Positions 15,444 to 22,449 are shown, counted from the stretch's first letter. The stretch: 25,598 nt of DNA from Aalborgiella sp040079635 (GCA_040079635.1 JBEBJY010000037.1:1-25598), one strand, 5' to 3'. Notes: generated from the sequence alone by a model not told the origin. Translations and numbers: made by a program.

Positions 15444-17792
15444 ATGCAAAACATACTACCAAATGTAGATCTTGCCTTTGTCGCATATTCATCTAGAGAT
15501 AGGGTGCTGGCGGATTCAATATATTTAGGTGTTTCGAAAGCGAACAGTAAACTAAAAAATCTAAGATATGAAACTTGGGAGTTTAATGATATAGCTGGAA
15601 ATCCATTAATATCACCAATATTAGAAGGAATTGAAACGTCAAAATTTATAGTAGCAGATATTACATATTTAAATTTGAACGTTGTTTATGAAATTGGATA
15701 TGCAATAGGACGAAATAAGCGATGTTTTTTGATACGCCATAAAAACACAGATGGAGATCAACAAATAGCTAAAGAAGTTGGTATTTTTGATACTCTAGGG
15801 TATGAAAATTACACTTCAGATGATGATTTATCAAATAAATTAACTTCTTATGTAGATAGAACGCCACTTGCTTTTGGCGTAACACTTGATCGTCTCGCGC
15901 CGGTTTATGTAGTAGAGCCTCCACTTAAAGGAGGCATTGCGACTGTGATGACTTCGAGGCTAAAGAAAGCAAAGTATCGATATCGTAGTTTTAATCCATC
16001 TGAAGATATAAGACTATCAGCTGCAGATGCAATACGACAAGTCGCTAGTTCCTCTGGCGTTTTGGTTTCATTGCTTGACGGTGATCAAGAAGCGAGTTTT
16101 ATTCATGATATTCGAGCACTTTTTGTTGCAGGCTTATCTCATGGAATGGGTAAGCCAACGTTAATTCTTGCGCAGAATTCTGCGACAGTTCCGCTTGATG
16201 TGCGTGATGCCGTAAAAAGATTTACACGCGCCGAGGATATCGTTGATCACATTTCTAATTTTTCACTTCAAATTACGGAGTATCTACAAGAAGCTCATCC
16301 AACTACATTACGCGACCCAACACCACTGCAGTCTTTACAAATTGGAGATTCAACCGCAGAGAACGAAATGACTACATTAAATAGTTATTTTTTAAGAACG
16401 GATCAATATAGTCGTGCGTTGCGGGGTGAAGTAAATCTGGTTGTGGGTAGAAAGGGTGCGGGAAAAACTGCATTATTTATCCAAGTCAGAGATAAAACGC
16501 GAGCTGATAAACAAAATATTGTTTTAGATTTAAAACCTGAAGGCTATCAACTTTTAAAACTGAAAGAAGACATACTTGCACATTTAACACAAGGTGCAAG
16601 TCAGCATCTTGTTACTGCATTTTGGGAGTATTTGATTCTTTTAGAGATCACATATAAATTGCTTGAAAAAGATCAAAATACACATAAGTTTAATCATGAA
16701 ATAAGAGACATGTATCTTGATCTTGAAAAGACATATCGAGTGGATGGCTACTCTGGTGAGGGTGATTTTTCTGAAAGATTGTTGGCGTTATCGCAACGAA
16801 TTGCTCAAGACTATGGACAGCGCTTTGGAAATACTGATTCGACTAAGCTATCAATTGATCAAGTAACTGAACTGGTCTATTCTCACGATGTTCGATTGCT
16901 ACGAAGACAAGTATCCAATTATTTGCAATACAAACAAGATGTATGGGTATTGTTCGATAATTTAGATAAGGGTTGGAGCACACAGGGCGTGGATGTTGTG
17001 GATGCAATGGTGCTTCGATGTCTAATTGATGCAGGTCGCAAAGTTGAGCGCGATATGCGAAAAGATGGCAATACCGTTCACTGTATAGTTTTTATACGTA
17101 ATGACGTATATGAGCATTTGATGCGGCAGAGTGCTGATTTTGGTAAAGAAATGCGCGTGGCTTTGGATTGGACTGATCCAGATTTACTAAGAGAGCTTTT
17201 GCGTCTTCGACTTGTTGCTGGTCTGCCCTCTGAATCAAGTGATTTAAGTTTTGAACAGATATGGCCAAAGTTGTGCATATCGCATTACAAAGGTGAGGAA
17301 ACATCCTCGTACATAATCGAGCGTGCATTAATGCGCCCCCGAAATGTTATAAAAATGTTTTCTCATGCAAAAGGCTTTGCTGCAAACTTATCGCACTCAA
17401 AAATCGATGAGTCAGATCTTGAAAAAGGAATAAAAGCTTACTCACAAGATTTACTTGTGGAGTTAGACCACGAACTCACCGATGTATTCCCTGCCGCGCA
17501 AGATTTGCTATATCACTTCATAGACGCCAATCCTAAATTGACTACAGCCGAGTTGCGAAATTTAATTCTTAGCGCAAAGATCGAGGAATCGGATATTAAT
17601 CGTGTAGTCGATTTTCTGCTTTATTATGGAATTCTAGGTATTCAGACTACGGATGAGCAAGTGCATTACATTTTCAATGTCAATTATGATTTGAAGGTTC
17701 TCCAAATCCGCGCCACTCGAGCCGGTGACTCTGTGATTTATGTGATGAATCCGGCGTTCAGGCCGGCGCTAGGAATCTCCGAGCTAAATTAA
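15444..17792 (+). CDS. Tandem TIR/NDT-like domains fused to a P-loop ATPase (Sll1717-like), putative defence protein
   Basis: A 782-residue protein. Domain 1 (about 8-115) is Rossmann/TIR-like, similar to nucleoside 2-deoxyribosyltransferase and CAP12-type TIR domains: FVAYSSRD at the first strand and ADITYLNLNVVYEIGYAIG, with candidate catalytic E83. Domain 2 (about 150-250) repeats the layout (YVVEPPLKGG ... SLLDGD ... HDIRALFVAGLSHGMGKPTLIL) but lacks the Glu. Residues 310-600 form a P-loop ATPase: FLRTDQYSRALRGEVN, Walker A GRKGAGKT (G335-T342), and Walker B VWVLFDNLD (D505, D508). The C-terminus (about 680-770) looks winged-helix-like. AAGGAA (15433-15438) precedes the ATG. The DNA is markedly AT-rich (16 of 60 G+C in 15601-15660), unlike the flanks, suggesting transfer. 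The ATPase resembles the 'Sll1717 family', function unknown. The predicted role is infection sensing with NAD- or nucleotide-depleting output, which is inference. Confidence 0.8.
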   Translation: MQNILPNVDLAFVAYSSRDRVLADSIYLGVSKANSKLKNLRYETWEFNDIAGNPLISPILEGIETSKFIVADITYLNLNVVYEIGYAIGRNKRCFLIRHKNTDGDQQIAKEVGIFDTLGYENYTSDDDLSNKLTSYVDRTPLAFGVTLDRLAPVYVVEPPLKGGIATVMTSRLKKAKYRYRSFNPSEDIRLSAADAIRQVASSSGVLVSLLDGDQEASFIHDIRALFVAGLSHGMGKPTLILAQNSATVPLDVRDAVKRFTRAEDIVDHISNFSLQITEYLQEAHPTTLRDPTPLQSLQIGDSTAENEMTTLNSYFLRTDQYSRALRGEVNLVVGRKGAGKTALFIQVRDKTRADKQNIVLDLKPEGYQLLKLKEDILAHLTQGASQHLVTAFWEYLILLEITYKLLEKDQNTHKFNHEIRDMYLDLEKTYRVDGYSGEGDFSERLLALSQRIAQDYGQRFGNTDSTKLSIDQVTELVYSHDVRLLRRQVSNYLQYKQDVWVLFDNLDKGWSTQGVDVVDAMVLRCLIDAGRKVERDMRKDGNTVHCIVFIRNDVYEHLMRQSADFGKEMRVALDWTDPDLLRELLRLRLVAGLPSESSDLSFEQIWPKLCISHYKGEETSSYIIERALMRPRNVIKMFSHAKGFAANLSHSKIDESDLEKGIKAYSQDLLVELDHELTDVFPAAQDLLYHFIDANPKLTTAELRNLILSAKIEESDINRVVDFLLYYGILGIQTTDEQVHYIFNVNYDLKVLQIRATRAGDSVIYVMNPAFRPALGISELN

Positions 17793-17803
17793 GGAATAAA
17801 TAT

Positions 17804-17839
17804 GCTGCTAGCCGTTGTATTTATTGCCTAAGCAGCTAT
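17804..17839 (-). repeat. Dispersed 36-bp repeat, copy R1
   Basis: In canonical (here - strand) orientation it reads ATAGCTGCTTAGGC, then AATAAATAC, then a diverged AACGGCTAGCAGC. It lies between the convergent 3' ends of the TIR-ATPase gene (12 bp away) and hicB (21 bp away). Confidence 0.85.
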
Positions 17840-17860
17840 AAAATAAATATCAAAATAAGC

Positions 17861-18193
17861 TCAAATATGCGCTGCTTCGCGCAAAGCTTGACTTGCCCAT
17901 TGGTTCAAACTCATGCCTTTCACCTGCGCTGCCACCAAAGCCGCACCGTGCACTTCGGGCGGGACGCGAAGCATCAGTTTGCCGCTGGCGGGTTTTTGGG
18001 CGGGGCGGTTTAGCTTTTCGCAAGTGGCCAAATAATCATCTACCGCTGCGCCAAACGCATTGCGCAAATCTTGCACGTTGTCGGCGTGAAAGCCTATCAC
18101 ATCGGCAATGCCAGCAATATGTCCAATGAAGCAGGCGTCTTCGTCGCTGTATTCAATCTGGGCTGCGTAGCCCTTATAAGTCATAGTTTTCAT
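17861..18193 (-). CDS. hicB: HicB-family antitoxin
   Basis: A 110-residue antitoxin. The N-terminal degenerate RNase H-like HicB fold shows YKGYAAQIEYSDEDACFIG, then HIAGIADVIGFHADNV and AVDDYLATCEK. The C-terminal 40 residues (KLMLRVPPEVHGAALVAAQ, KGMSLNQWASQAL) are a ribbon-helix-helix DNA-binding domain. It should bind and neutralise HicA and repress the operon. The gene follows hicA by 15 bp in the usual toxin-first order. It ends next to repeat R1, so the pair is bracketed by R1 and R2, two copies of the same repeat in the same orientation. Confidence 0.93.
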   Translation of the reverse strand: MKTMTYKGYAAQIEYSDEDACFIGHIAGIADVIGFHADNVQDLRNAFGAAVDDYLATCEKLNRPAQKPASGKLMLRVPPEVHGAALVAAQVKGMSLNQWASQALREAAHI

Positions 18194-18208
18194 AATTTAT
18201 CGCGCCTT

Positions 18209-18469
18209 TCATGGCTTGGCTGTGATGCCAGCTTGTTCTAAAAATTGGCGCGCATCTTTGACTTGGTAGGGCTTTGCCTCTTTGGCGGGGTGTGGCCGGT
18301 GAAAAGTGCCGACCACAGTGTTCAAAATAAACCTCACCCTAGACCCATCCCCCTCAACCGTTTGCGCACCTGCCGCAATGAACAAAGCCTCAATCCGCGC
18401 CCACTCTAAAGATGCGGGTGTAGGCTTAGCAAATATCAACGCAAGCGTTTTATGATGCTTGCTGTTCAT
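18209..18469 (-). CDS. hicA: HicA-family toxin (mRNA interferase)
   Basis: From the ATG at 18469 the protein has 86 residues: MNSKHHKTLALIFAKP, WARIEALFIAAGA, EGDGSRVRF, FHRPHPAKE and the terminal VKDARQFLEQAGI. This is the HicA double-stranded-RNA-binding-like fold with the conserved His in the FHRPHP strand. HicA toxins cleave mRNA and arrest growth unless bound by HicB. The frame is open upstream to 18505, but the added residues (MHFHLKQLIIAI) are not family-like and overlap the promoter repeats, so the internal ATG is preferred. No clear Shine-Dalgarno is visible. Confidence 0.9.
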   Translation of the reverse strand: MNSKHHKTLALIFAKPTPASLEWARIEALFIAAGAQTVEGDGSRVRFILNTVVGTFHRPHPAKEAKPYQVKDARQFLEQAGITAKP

Positions 18470-18522
18470 GATTGCAATTATGAGTTGTTTTAGGTGAAAG
18501 TGCAAGCATAAAATGCAAGCAT
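18454..18522. promoter_or_regulatory. Repeated TGCAAGCAT boxes upstream of hicA (operator candidate)
   Basis: Two direct copies of TGCAAGCAT, at 18501-18509 and 18514-18522, are spaced 13 bp start to start. An inverted partial copy (ATGCTTGC, about 18454-18461) lies at the beginning of hicA. Position and spacing fit a multi-site operator for the HicB ribbon-helix-helix domain. Confidence 0.5.
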
Positions 18523-18650
18523 GAGCAATGGTCGATCAGATATTTCATGGAAAACGTGGTTATTAAAGGTTTAAATTAGCTGTAATTAAAAACAGTATAT
18601 CTTAAAATATCACTAAATACGCTAAAATGGTATTTTTAAGTGCTAAATAT

Positions 18651-18686
18651 GCATCTAGCCGGCGTATTTATTGCCTAAGCAGCTAT
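18651..18686 (-). repeat. Dispersed 36-bp repeat, copy R2
   Basis: In canonical (- strand) orientation it contains ATAGCTGCTTAGGC, AATAAATACG and CCGGCTAG, a near-perfect match to the consensus, preceded by a CTATATTTTTC flank. It lies in the divergent gap between hicA and the zinc-ribbon gene and ends 40 bp before that gene's ATG. Confidence 0.9.
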
Positions 18687-18726
18687 GAAAAATATAGCAT
18701 AATTTCACCTTTCAAAAGCCCCCAAA

Positions 18727-18996
18727 ATGACCCAAGATTCAACCCCAACCCAAGCCAACGCCGCCAAAAATCCTGCCCTGTGCGAACCCTGCGCTGGCAT
18801 TCAGCAAAACTGGCGAAAGGCGCCTGGGCATGTGGAGTTGATTCAGGGGGTGAACCGCAAGGCGGAGCGTAGCCATGGGCAGGTGACGATTACCCGCTAC
18901 TGGTGTGAGCGCTGCGGCACGGCTTGGGATTATGAGAACAACAAGGTGAAGATGGACGCGGGCTGGTCGGTGGTGCCGGGGGCGCGAAGGGGTTAA
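18727..18996 (+). CDS. Small zinc-ribbon-like protein of unknown function
   Basis: A protein of 89 residues with two CxxC knuckles, CEPC (about residues 19-22) and CERC (about residues 60-63), spaced as in a zinc ribbon. Between them is a basic region (RKAPGHVELIQG, NRKAERSHGQVTITRYW), and AWDYENNKVKMDAGW follows. I do not recognise a named family. A nucleic-acid-binding or adaptor role is possible but unproven. The ATG has no strong Shine-Dalgarno. The GC-rich codon usage of the body contrasts with the AT-rich flanks. It is bracketed by repeat copies R2 and R3, as a one-gene module. Confidence 0.65.
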   Translation: MTQDSTPTQANAAKNPALCEPCAGIQQNWRKAPGHVELIQGVNRKAERSHGQVTITRYWCERCGTAWDYENNKVKMDAGWSVVPGARRG

Positions 18997-19023
18997 AACT
19001 TCGATTTTTAGGGAGTGATTTAT

Positions 19024-19059
19024 GCCTCTAGCCGGCGTATTGATTGCCTGAGCAGCTAT
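19024..19059 (-). repeat. Dispersed 36-bp repeat, copy R3
   Basis: In canonical (- strand) orientation it differs from the consensus at two bases (ATAGCTGCTCAGGC and AATCAATACG), then has CCGGCTAGAGGC. It begins 28 bp after the zinc-ribbon stop codon. Confidence 0.9.
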
Positions 19060-19142
19060 TAGATAAGTAGCAAAAATACATCGTTTACTTCACTATGGGT
19101 AAGCTAATTTTCACAATTGCTTCCTTTTAAATAAGCAATACA

Positions 19143-19198
19143 TTGACTTTTGCTTTCGATTAAGTTAGCATAAAACCTAATTTGATTACCAATAGGTT
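19143..19198 (+). promoter_or_regulatory. Promoter with overlapping inverted repeat upstream of the mobile mystery protein A gene
   Basis: A -35-like TTGACT (19143-19148) and a -10-like TAGCAT (19166-19171) are separated by 17 bp. An inverted repeat AACCTA (19174-19179) / TAGGTT (19193-19198) would cover the transcription start, and GTTAGCA also occurs twice around it. This suits autoregulation by the XRE-type HTH protein encoded just downstream. Confidence 0.5.
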
Positions 19199-19204
19199 AG
19201 CAAA

Positions 19205-19666
19205 ATGTCTGCAGAACTTAACTATCTACGGCTAGAGCAGCTTCAAGCTTCGTTGGATGCCTATGGGGTTTTGCGGGCAAAAAGGGTGCCGGCACGTGGT
19301 TGGCTCAAAGAAATCCGCGAGGCTTTGGGTTTGACTGAGCGCCAACAGGCTTCGCGTGTGGGTGTGACGGGAGCTGCTTTGCACAAGTCTGAGCAATCAG
19401 AGTCGGATGAACGTATTTCATTGGGCCAGCTACGCAAAATGGCTGACCATTTGGATTGCGACTTGGTTTACGCCCTCGTGCCGCGCAAAGCATTGACGCA
19501 AGTTGTGCAGAGCCGTGCGCAGCAGCTTGCGAATGAAGAGGTGCGCGGCGTGGCGCATACGATGAGCTTGGAAGACCAGCGCCCAACAGATGAGCGCATT
19601 CAAAAGCAAGTAGCGCGTCGAAGCGAGGAGCTGTTGCGCGGTAAGTGGTCAGACTTATGGCGCTAA
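19205..19666 (+). CDS. Mobile mystery protein A (XRE-family HTH, partner of a Fic protein)
   Basis: A 153-residue protein. An N-terminal helix (LRLEQLQASLDAYG) and the conserved RGWLKEIREALGLTERQQASR, VGVTGAALHKSEQSE and ISLGQLRKMADHLDCDLVYALVP form a lambda-repressor-like HTH (about residues 36-98) with the family-specific DLVYALVP strand. A C-terminal helical tail follows. This matches the family known as mobile mystery protein A, which is found with a Fic protein (B) in mobile contexts. It probably autoregulates the pair and may neutralise B; the antitoxin role is inferred. Its stop codon lies inside a 12-bp tandem duplication that carries the start of the B gene. Confidence 0.88.
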   Translation: MSAELNYLRLEQLQASLDAYGVLRAKRVPARGWLKEIREALGLTERQQASRVGVTGAALHKSEQSESDERISLGQLRKMADHLDCDLVYALVPRKALTQVVQSRAQQLANEEVRGVAHTMSLEDQRPTDERIQKQVARRSEELLRGKWSDLWR

Positions 19667-19680
19667 ATATGGCGCTAAAT
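19657..19680 (+). repeat. 12-bp perfect tandem duplication at the A/B gene junction
   Basis: ATGGCGCTAAAT occurs twice head to tail (19657-19668 and 19669-19680). The first copy holds the stop codon of gene A (19664-19666), and both copies offer a start codon for gene B (MALNMALN). Confidence 0.95.
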
Positions 19681-20268
19681 CTGGACATTCTCGACGAGCA
19701 GGACGGCCAGACGCCGCTGAACCCGGATGAGACGGCGGGGCTGATTCCTAGGCATGTCGATACGATGGGAGCTTTGAATGACTGGGAGCAAGAAAACATT
19801 TTGCTTGCAACTAAGTGGCTCAAGCGTGCCAAGATTTCGGAAGTTCTATCTGAAGATTTTTGCCGTGATTTGCATAGAAGAATGTTCAACAAGACTTGGA
19901 AGTGGGCGGGCACGTTTCGAAAGTCGGACAAGAACATTGGTTGCGATTGGACCTTGGTCGCCGTCAAGCTGAACCAGCTGTTGGGCAATGCGCAATATTG
20001 GGTCGACAACAACACATTCCCGCCGGATGAGCTGGCCGCGCGGGTTCACCATGCGCTGGTTTGGATTCACCCTTTCCCAAACGGCAATGGTCGGCATTCA
20101 CGCATGATGGCCGATGCCTTGCTCAAGCAATTGGGGCAGCAAGCGTTTAGTTGGGGTGGGGGCGGCAGCATGGTTAGCGCCAATGAGGTTCGGGCGCTGT
20201 ATCTTGCAGCTTTGCGCGCGGCAGACAAAGGCGATTTCACGGCTTTATTGACCTTTGTGCGCAGCTAA
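19657..20268 (+). CDS. Mobile mystery protein B (Fic-domain protein)
   Basis: A protein of about 203 residues with the Fic core HPFPNGNGRHSR starting at H138 (counted from the ATG at 19657). Upstream lies the Fic helix segment FCRDLHRRMFNKTWKWAGTFRKSDKNIG, and downstream ALYLAALRAADKGDF. Fic enzymes usually transfer AMP or another phosphate-containing group to a target hydroxyl. Here the acidic residue of HPFx(D/E)GNGR that holds Mg2+ is Asn, as I recall for this subfamily, so the chemistry may differ. Possible starts are GTG 19645, ATG 19657 (overlapping the A stop) and ATG 19669, the last two created by a 12-bp tandem duplication. The gene is translationally coupled to A. It is a likely toxin or modifier of a mobile module. 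Confidence 0.87.
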   Translation: MALNMALNLDILDEQDGQTPLNPDETAGLIPRHVDTMGALNDWEQENILLATKWLKRAKISEVLSEDFCRDLHRRMFNKTWKWAGTFRKSDKNIGCDWTLVAVKLNQLLGNAQYWVDNNTFPPDELAARVHHALVWIHPFPNGNGRHSRMMADALLKQLGQQAFSWGGGGSMVSANEVRALYLAALRAADKGDFTALLTFVRS

Positions 20269-20297
20269 TGGCAAATACACAAGCGCACTTAATTTCC

Positions 20298-20326
20298 TTG
20301 AGTTAATTAGGAACTAAGCAAATTAT
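20298..20326 (+). promoter_or_regulatory. Putative sigma-70 promoter for the pirin gene
   Basis: TTGAGT (20298-20303) and AATTAT (20321-20326) are 17 bp apart in the AT-rich gap between the Fic gene and the pirin gene. An AGAGGA ribosome-binding site follows near 20351. The match is moderate. Confidence 0.4.
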
Positions 20327-20363
20327 CATTCAGTGGCACAATAAAAAGCAGAGGATTTGAACC

Positions 20364-21215
20364 ATGAATACCGCACTGACGACATCCAACCGAGCTATCG
20401 TTTACCGCACCCTAGGCAGCAAACACGGCCCGATTACCCGCTTGATGAGCCCTTCTGACTTGGGCGAGCACCTCAAACCGTTTGTGTTTTTAGACCATTT
20501 TGAGGCGGAATCGTCCAGTTTTGGCGGGTTTGGCATGCACCCGCATTCGGGCATCGCCACGCTGACGTGGATGATGCAAGGCTCCGCCAGCTATGAAGAC
20601 ACGACCGGTAAAGAGGGCGTGCTGCCCGAGGGCGGCGTGGAGTGGATGCAGGCGGGCGGCGGGGTGTGGCACAGCAGCAGCCCGACAGCGGGCACGCCGA
20701 TGCGGGGCTTTCAGCTCTGGGTCGCGCTGCCGCCAGCGCATGAAAACGCAGCCGCTTACAGCAGCTATATGGCTCCAGATGTGATTCCGCAAGACGGCCC
20801 TGCGCGCATTTTGCTGGGGCAGTATGGCGGTGCGAAAAGCACGGTCACGCCACCATCAGACATGAATTACCTAGCCGTGAACCTCAAAGCCGGCGAAAGC
20901 TGGACGTATTTGCCACCCGCAGGCCACACCGTGGCGTGGGCGGCGCTGAGTCGGGGCACGGTGTCAGTTGGGGAACTCGCAGATGCGCCTATGACGGCGG
21001 GTGAACTGGTGGTGTTTGACCAAAGCGCGGGCGTCATCAGCTTCAAAGCGCTTGAAAACTCAGAATTCGTGATCGGTTCAGCGGTTCAGCATCCGCATGA
21101 CTTGGTGCTGGGGCGTTATTCTGTCCACACCAACCCGCAGGCTTTGCAGCAGGGCGAGGCGACGATCAAGCAGATGGGCGTGGCGCTGGCGGCGCAGCGG
21201 CGGCTGAAGAGCTGA
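20364..21215 (+). CDS. Pirin family protein
   Basis: A 283-residue bicupin. The N-terminal cupin has the metal-binding HPHSGIATLTW (HxH), EGGVEWMQAGGGVWHSSSP (further His and Glu ligands) and FQLWVALP. The C-terminal cupin (about 175-265) covers LKAGESWTYLPP to SEFVIGSAVQHPHDLVLGRYSVH, followed by a tail with QQGEATIKQMG. Bacterial pirins bind Fe/Cu and some have quercetinase activity or modulate enzymes; the specific role here is unknown. An AGAGGA site precedes the ATG. It is bounded downstream by repeat R4 and upstream by the mobile mystery pair, with its own promoter candidate, so it need not belong functionally to that pair. Confidence 0.92.
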   Translation: MNTALTTSNRAIVYRTLGSKHGPITRLMSPSDLGEHLKPFVFLDHFEAESSSFGGFGMHPHSGIATLTWMMQGSASYEDTTGKEGVLPEGGVEWMQAGGGVWHSSSPTAGTPMRGFQLWVALPPAHENAAAYSSYMAPDVIPQDGPARILLGQYGGAKSTVTPPSDMNYLAVNLKAGESWTYLPPAGHTVAWAALSRGTVSVGELADAPMTAGELVVFDQSAGVISFKALENSEFVIGSAVQHPHDLVLGRYSVHTNPQALQQGEATIKQMGVALAAQRRLKS

Positions 21216-21241
21216 ATTCGTCAAAAAATACTATACTTTTA

Positions 21242-21277
21242 ATAGCTATATAGGCAATAAATACGCTGGCTAGAGGC
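21242..21277 (+). repeat. Dispersed 36-bp repeat, copy R4
   Basis: In the + orientation, opposite to R1-R3, it contains ATAGCTATATAGGC, AATAAATACG and CTGGCTAGAGGC, with an ACTATACTTTTA flank at 21230-21241. It starts 26 bp after the pirin stop codon. Confidence 0.88.
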
Positions 21278-21292
21278 TTAAAATGGCCTCTA
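21271..21292 (+). terminator. Hairpin downstream of the pirin gene, overlapping repeat R4
   Basis: A perfect 7-bp inverted repeat, TAGAGGC / GCCTCTA, has an 8-nt loop. It overlaps the right end of R4. There is no T-run after it, so intrinsic termination is uncertain; it may only protect the 3' end. Confidence 0.35.
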
Positions 21293-21363
21293 AACGGTTG
21301 CTTAACACCAATCAGGCACAATCTAAGGCGATAGGTTACACAGTTGGCCACGGAGAACCCTAG

Positions 21364-21936
21364 ATGCATCGTCGATTTTTGCTAAATACGTGTCGCTACA
21401 TCGCGATCACGGCTATTGCGTTTGCCACCTTGGGCTGCAGCACGCTGACCGCGCAGCCGCGTTTCACGGTGTCCAAAGACCAGTTGCAGCAGGTCATCGC
21501 CAAGCGCTTTCCGCTGCACTACCCCGTCGCTGGATTGTTGGATTTGGCAGTGCAAGCGCCTGATCTTCGGCTGCTGCCCGAGCTGAACCGGCTCAGCGCG
21601 ACCATGGCGGTGGAAGCCAGCGGCGTCGCGCTAAACCGCAAACAGCCCGGGACGTTTGAGATGGAATTTGCATTACGCTATGAAGTGAGTGACCGCACAC
21701 TTCGCGCCACAACGATACGATTCAAGCGATTAGATTTTCCCGGCTTGCGACCCGAAGCCTCGCAGATGTTAAATCTTTATGGACAAACTTTGAGCGAAAA
21801 GGCGCTGCTGGAGGTGACGCTGCACCAGCTGCGCCCACAAGAGTTGGCGATGGCAGATGCGATGGGCATGCAGCCAGGCAGCATCACGGTGACGGAGCGC
21901 GGGCTGGTGGTTGATTTTGTCGCGAAAGCGCCATGA
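21364..21936 (+). CDS. DUF1439 family lipoprotein (YceB-like)
   Basis: A 190-residue protein with a lipoprotein signal: basic N-terminus, hydrophobic IAITAIAFATLG, and a lipobox ending in LGC with Cys at about residue 25, followed by Ser-Thr (no Asp at +2, so outer-membrane sorting is likely by the Lol rule). The mature domain (FTVSKDQLQQVIAKRFPLHY, LDLAVQAPDLRLLPELNRL, VEASGVALNRKQPGTFEM, LTLHQLRP-like C-part) fits DUF1439, a tubular lipid-binding-like family of unknown function. GGAGA (21352-21356) precedes the ATG at the right distance. It stands alone between the pirin and VOC genes. Confidence 0.85.
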   Translation: MHRRFLLNTCRYIAITAIAFATLGCSTLTAQPRFTVSKDQLQQVIAKRFPLHYPVAGLLDLAVQAPDLRLLPELNRLSATMAVEASGVALNRKQPGTFEMEFALRYEVSDRTLRATTIRFKRLDFPGLRPEASQMLNLYGQTLSEKALLEVTLHQLRPQELAMADAMGMQPGSITVTERGLVVDFVAKAP

Positions 21937-22014
21937 GGTTTGTAGGCGTCCGCATATCATCCCCATCAAGATAACTCACATCCTTTTAAACCACTAAACC
22001 AGCAGGAGATACCG

Positions 22015-22416
22015 ATGTTCAGTCACGTGATACTTGGCGTTAACGACCTAGAAAAGTCAAAGACCTTTTACGACGCTTTGCTCGGCGCACTGGGCATGGG
22101 CGCTGGCGTTGCCAACACCACCACCAGCGGCGTCAAGCGCTATTTTTACCGCAGCGCGACGGGCAGCTTCGGCATCACCAACCCCATCAATGGCGAAGCG
22201 GCGACGCACGGCAACGGCAGCACCATCGGCTTTGCCATGCAAACGCCTGAGCAGTGCGACGCTTTTCACGCAGCAGGCATCGCCAACGGTGGCACTACCT
22301 GCGAAGACCCACCAGGCTGGCGCGAAGGCTCGGTCGGTAGGTTGTATCTTTGTTATGTGCGCGATCCGGATGGGAACAAGATTTGCGGATTGCATAGGCC
22401 GCCGAAAGTGGCATAA
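22015..22416 (+). CDS. VOC (glyoxalase/bleomycin resistance/dioxygenase) superfamily protein
   Basis: A 133-residue single VOC module with two beta-alpha-beta units: FSHVILGVNDLEKSKTFYDALLGALGM at the start, GSTIGFAMQTPEQCDAFHAAGIANGG in the middle, and YLCYVRDPDGNKICGLH at the end. The position that is often a metal-binding Glu in the last strand is Cys (NKICGLH), so it may not be a typical glyoxalase. AGGAGAT precedes the ATG. The function is unknown; lyase, dioxygenase or resistance roles cannot be separated by sequence. It is convergent with the HxlR gene, with a shared hairpin between them. Confidence 0.88.
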   Translation: MFSHVILGVNDLEKSKTFYDALLGALGMGAGVANTTTSGVKRYFYRSATGSFGITNPINGEAATHGNGSTIGFAMQTPEQCDAFHAAGIANGGTTCEDPPGWREGSVGRLYLCYVRDPDGNKICGLHRPPKVA

Positions 22417-22427
22417 AGTCGCCTAGA

Positions 22428-22449
22428 AAACGCGCTCCAGAGTGCGTTT
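22428..22449. terminator. Bidirectional hairpin between the VOC and HxlR genes
   Basis: AAACGCGCTC / GAGTGCGTTT form a 10-bp stem (one G-T pair) around a 2-base centre. On the - strand the stem is followed by TTTTC, so it could terminate the HxlR transcript. Its right arm overlaps the HxlR stop codon. Confidence 0.6.

Noticed and set aside
17804..19059. Integron-like array (repeats alternating with small toxin-antitoxin cassettes)
   Set aside because: The repeats lack the GTTRRRY-type core sites and the paired L/R boxes of attC, gene orientations differ, and no integrase gene is present in the window.
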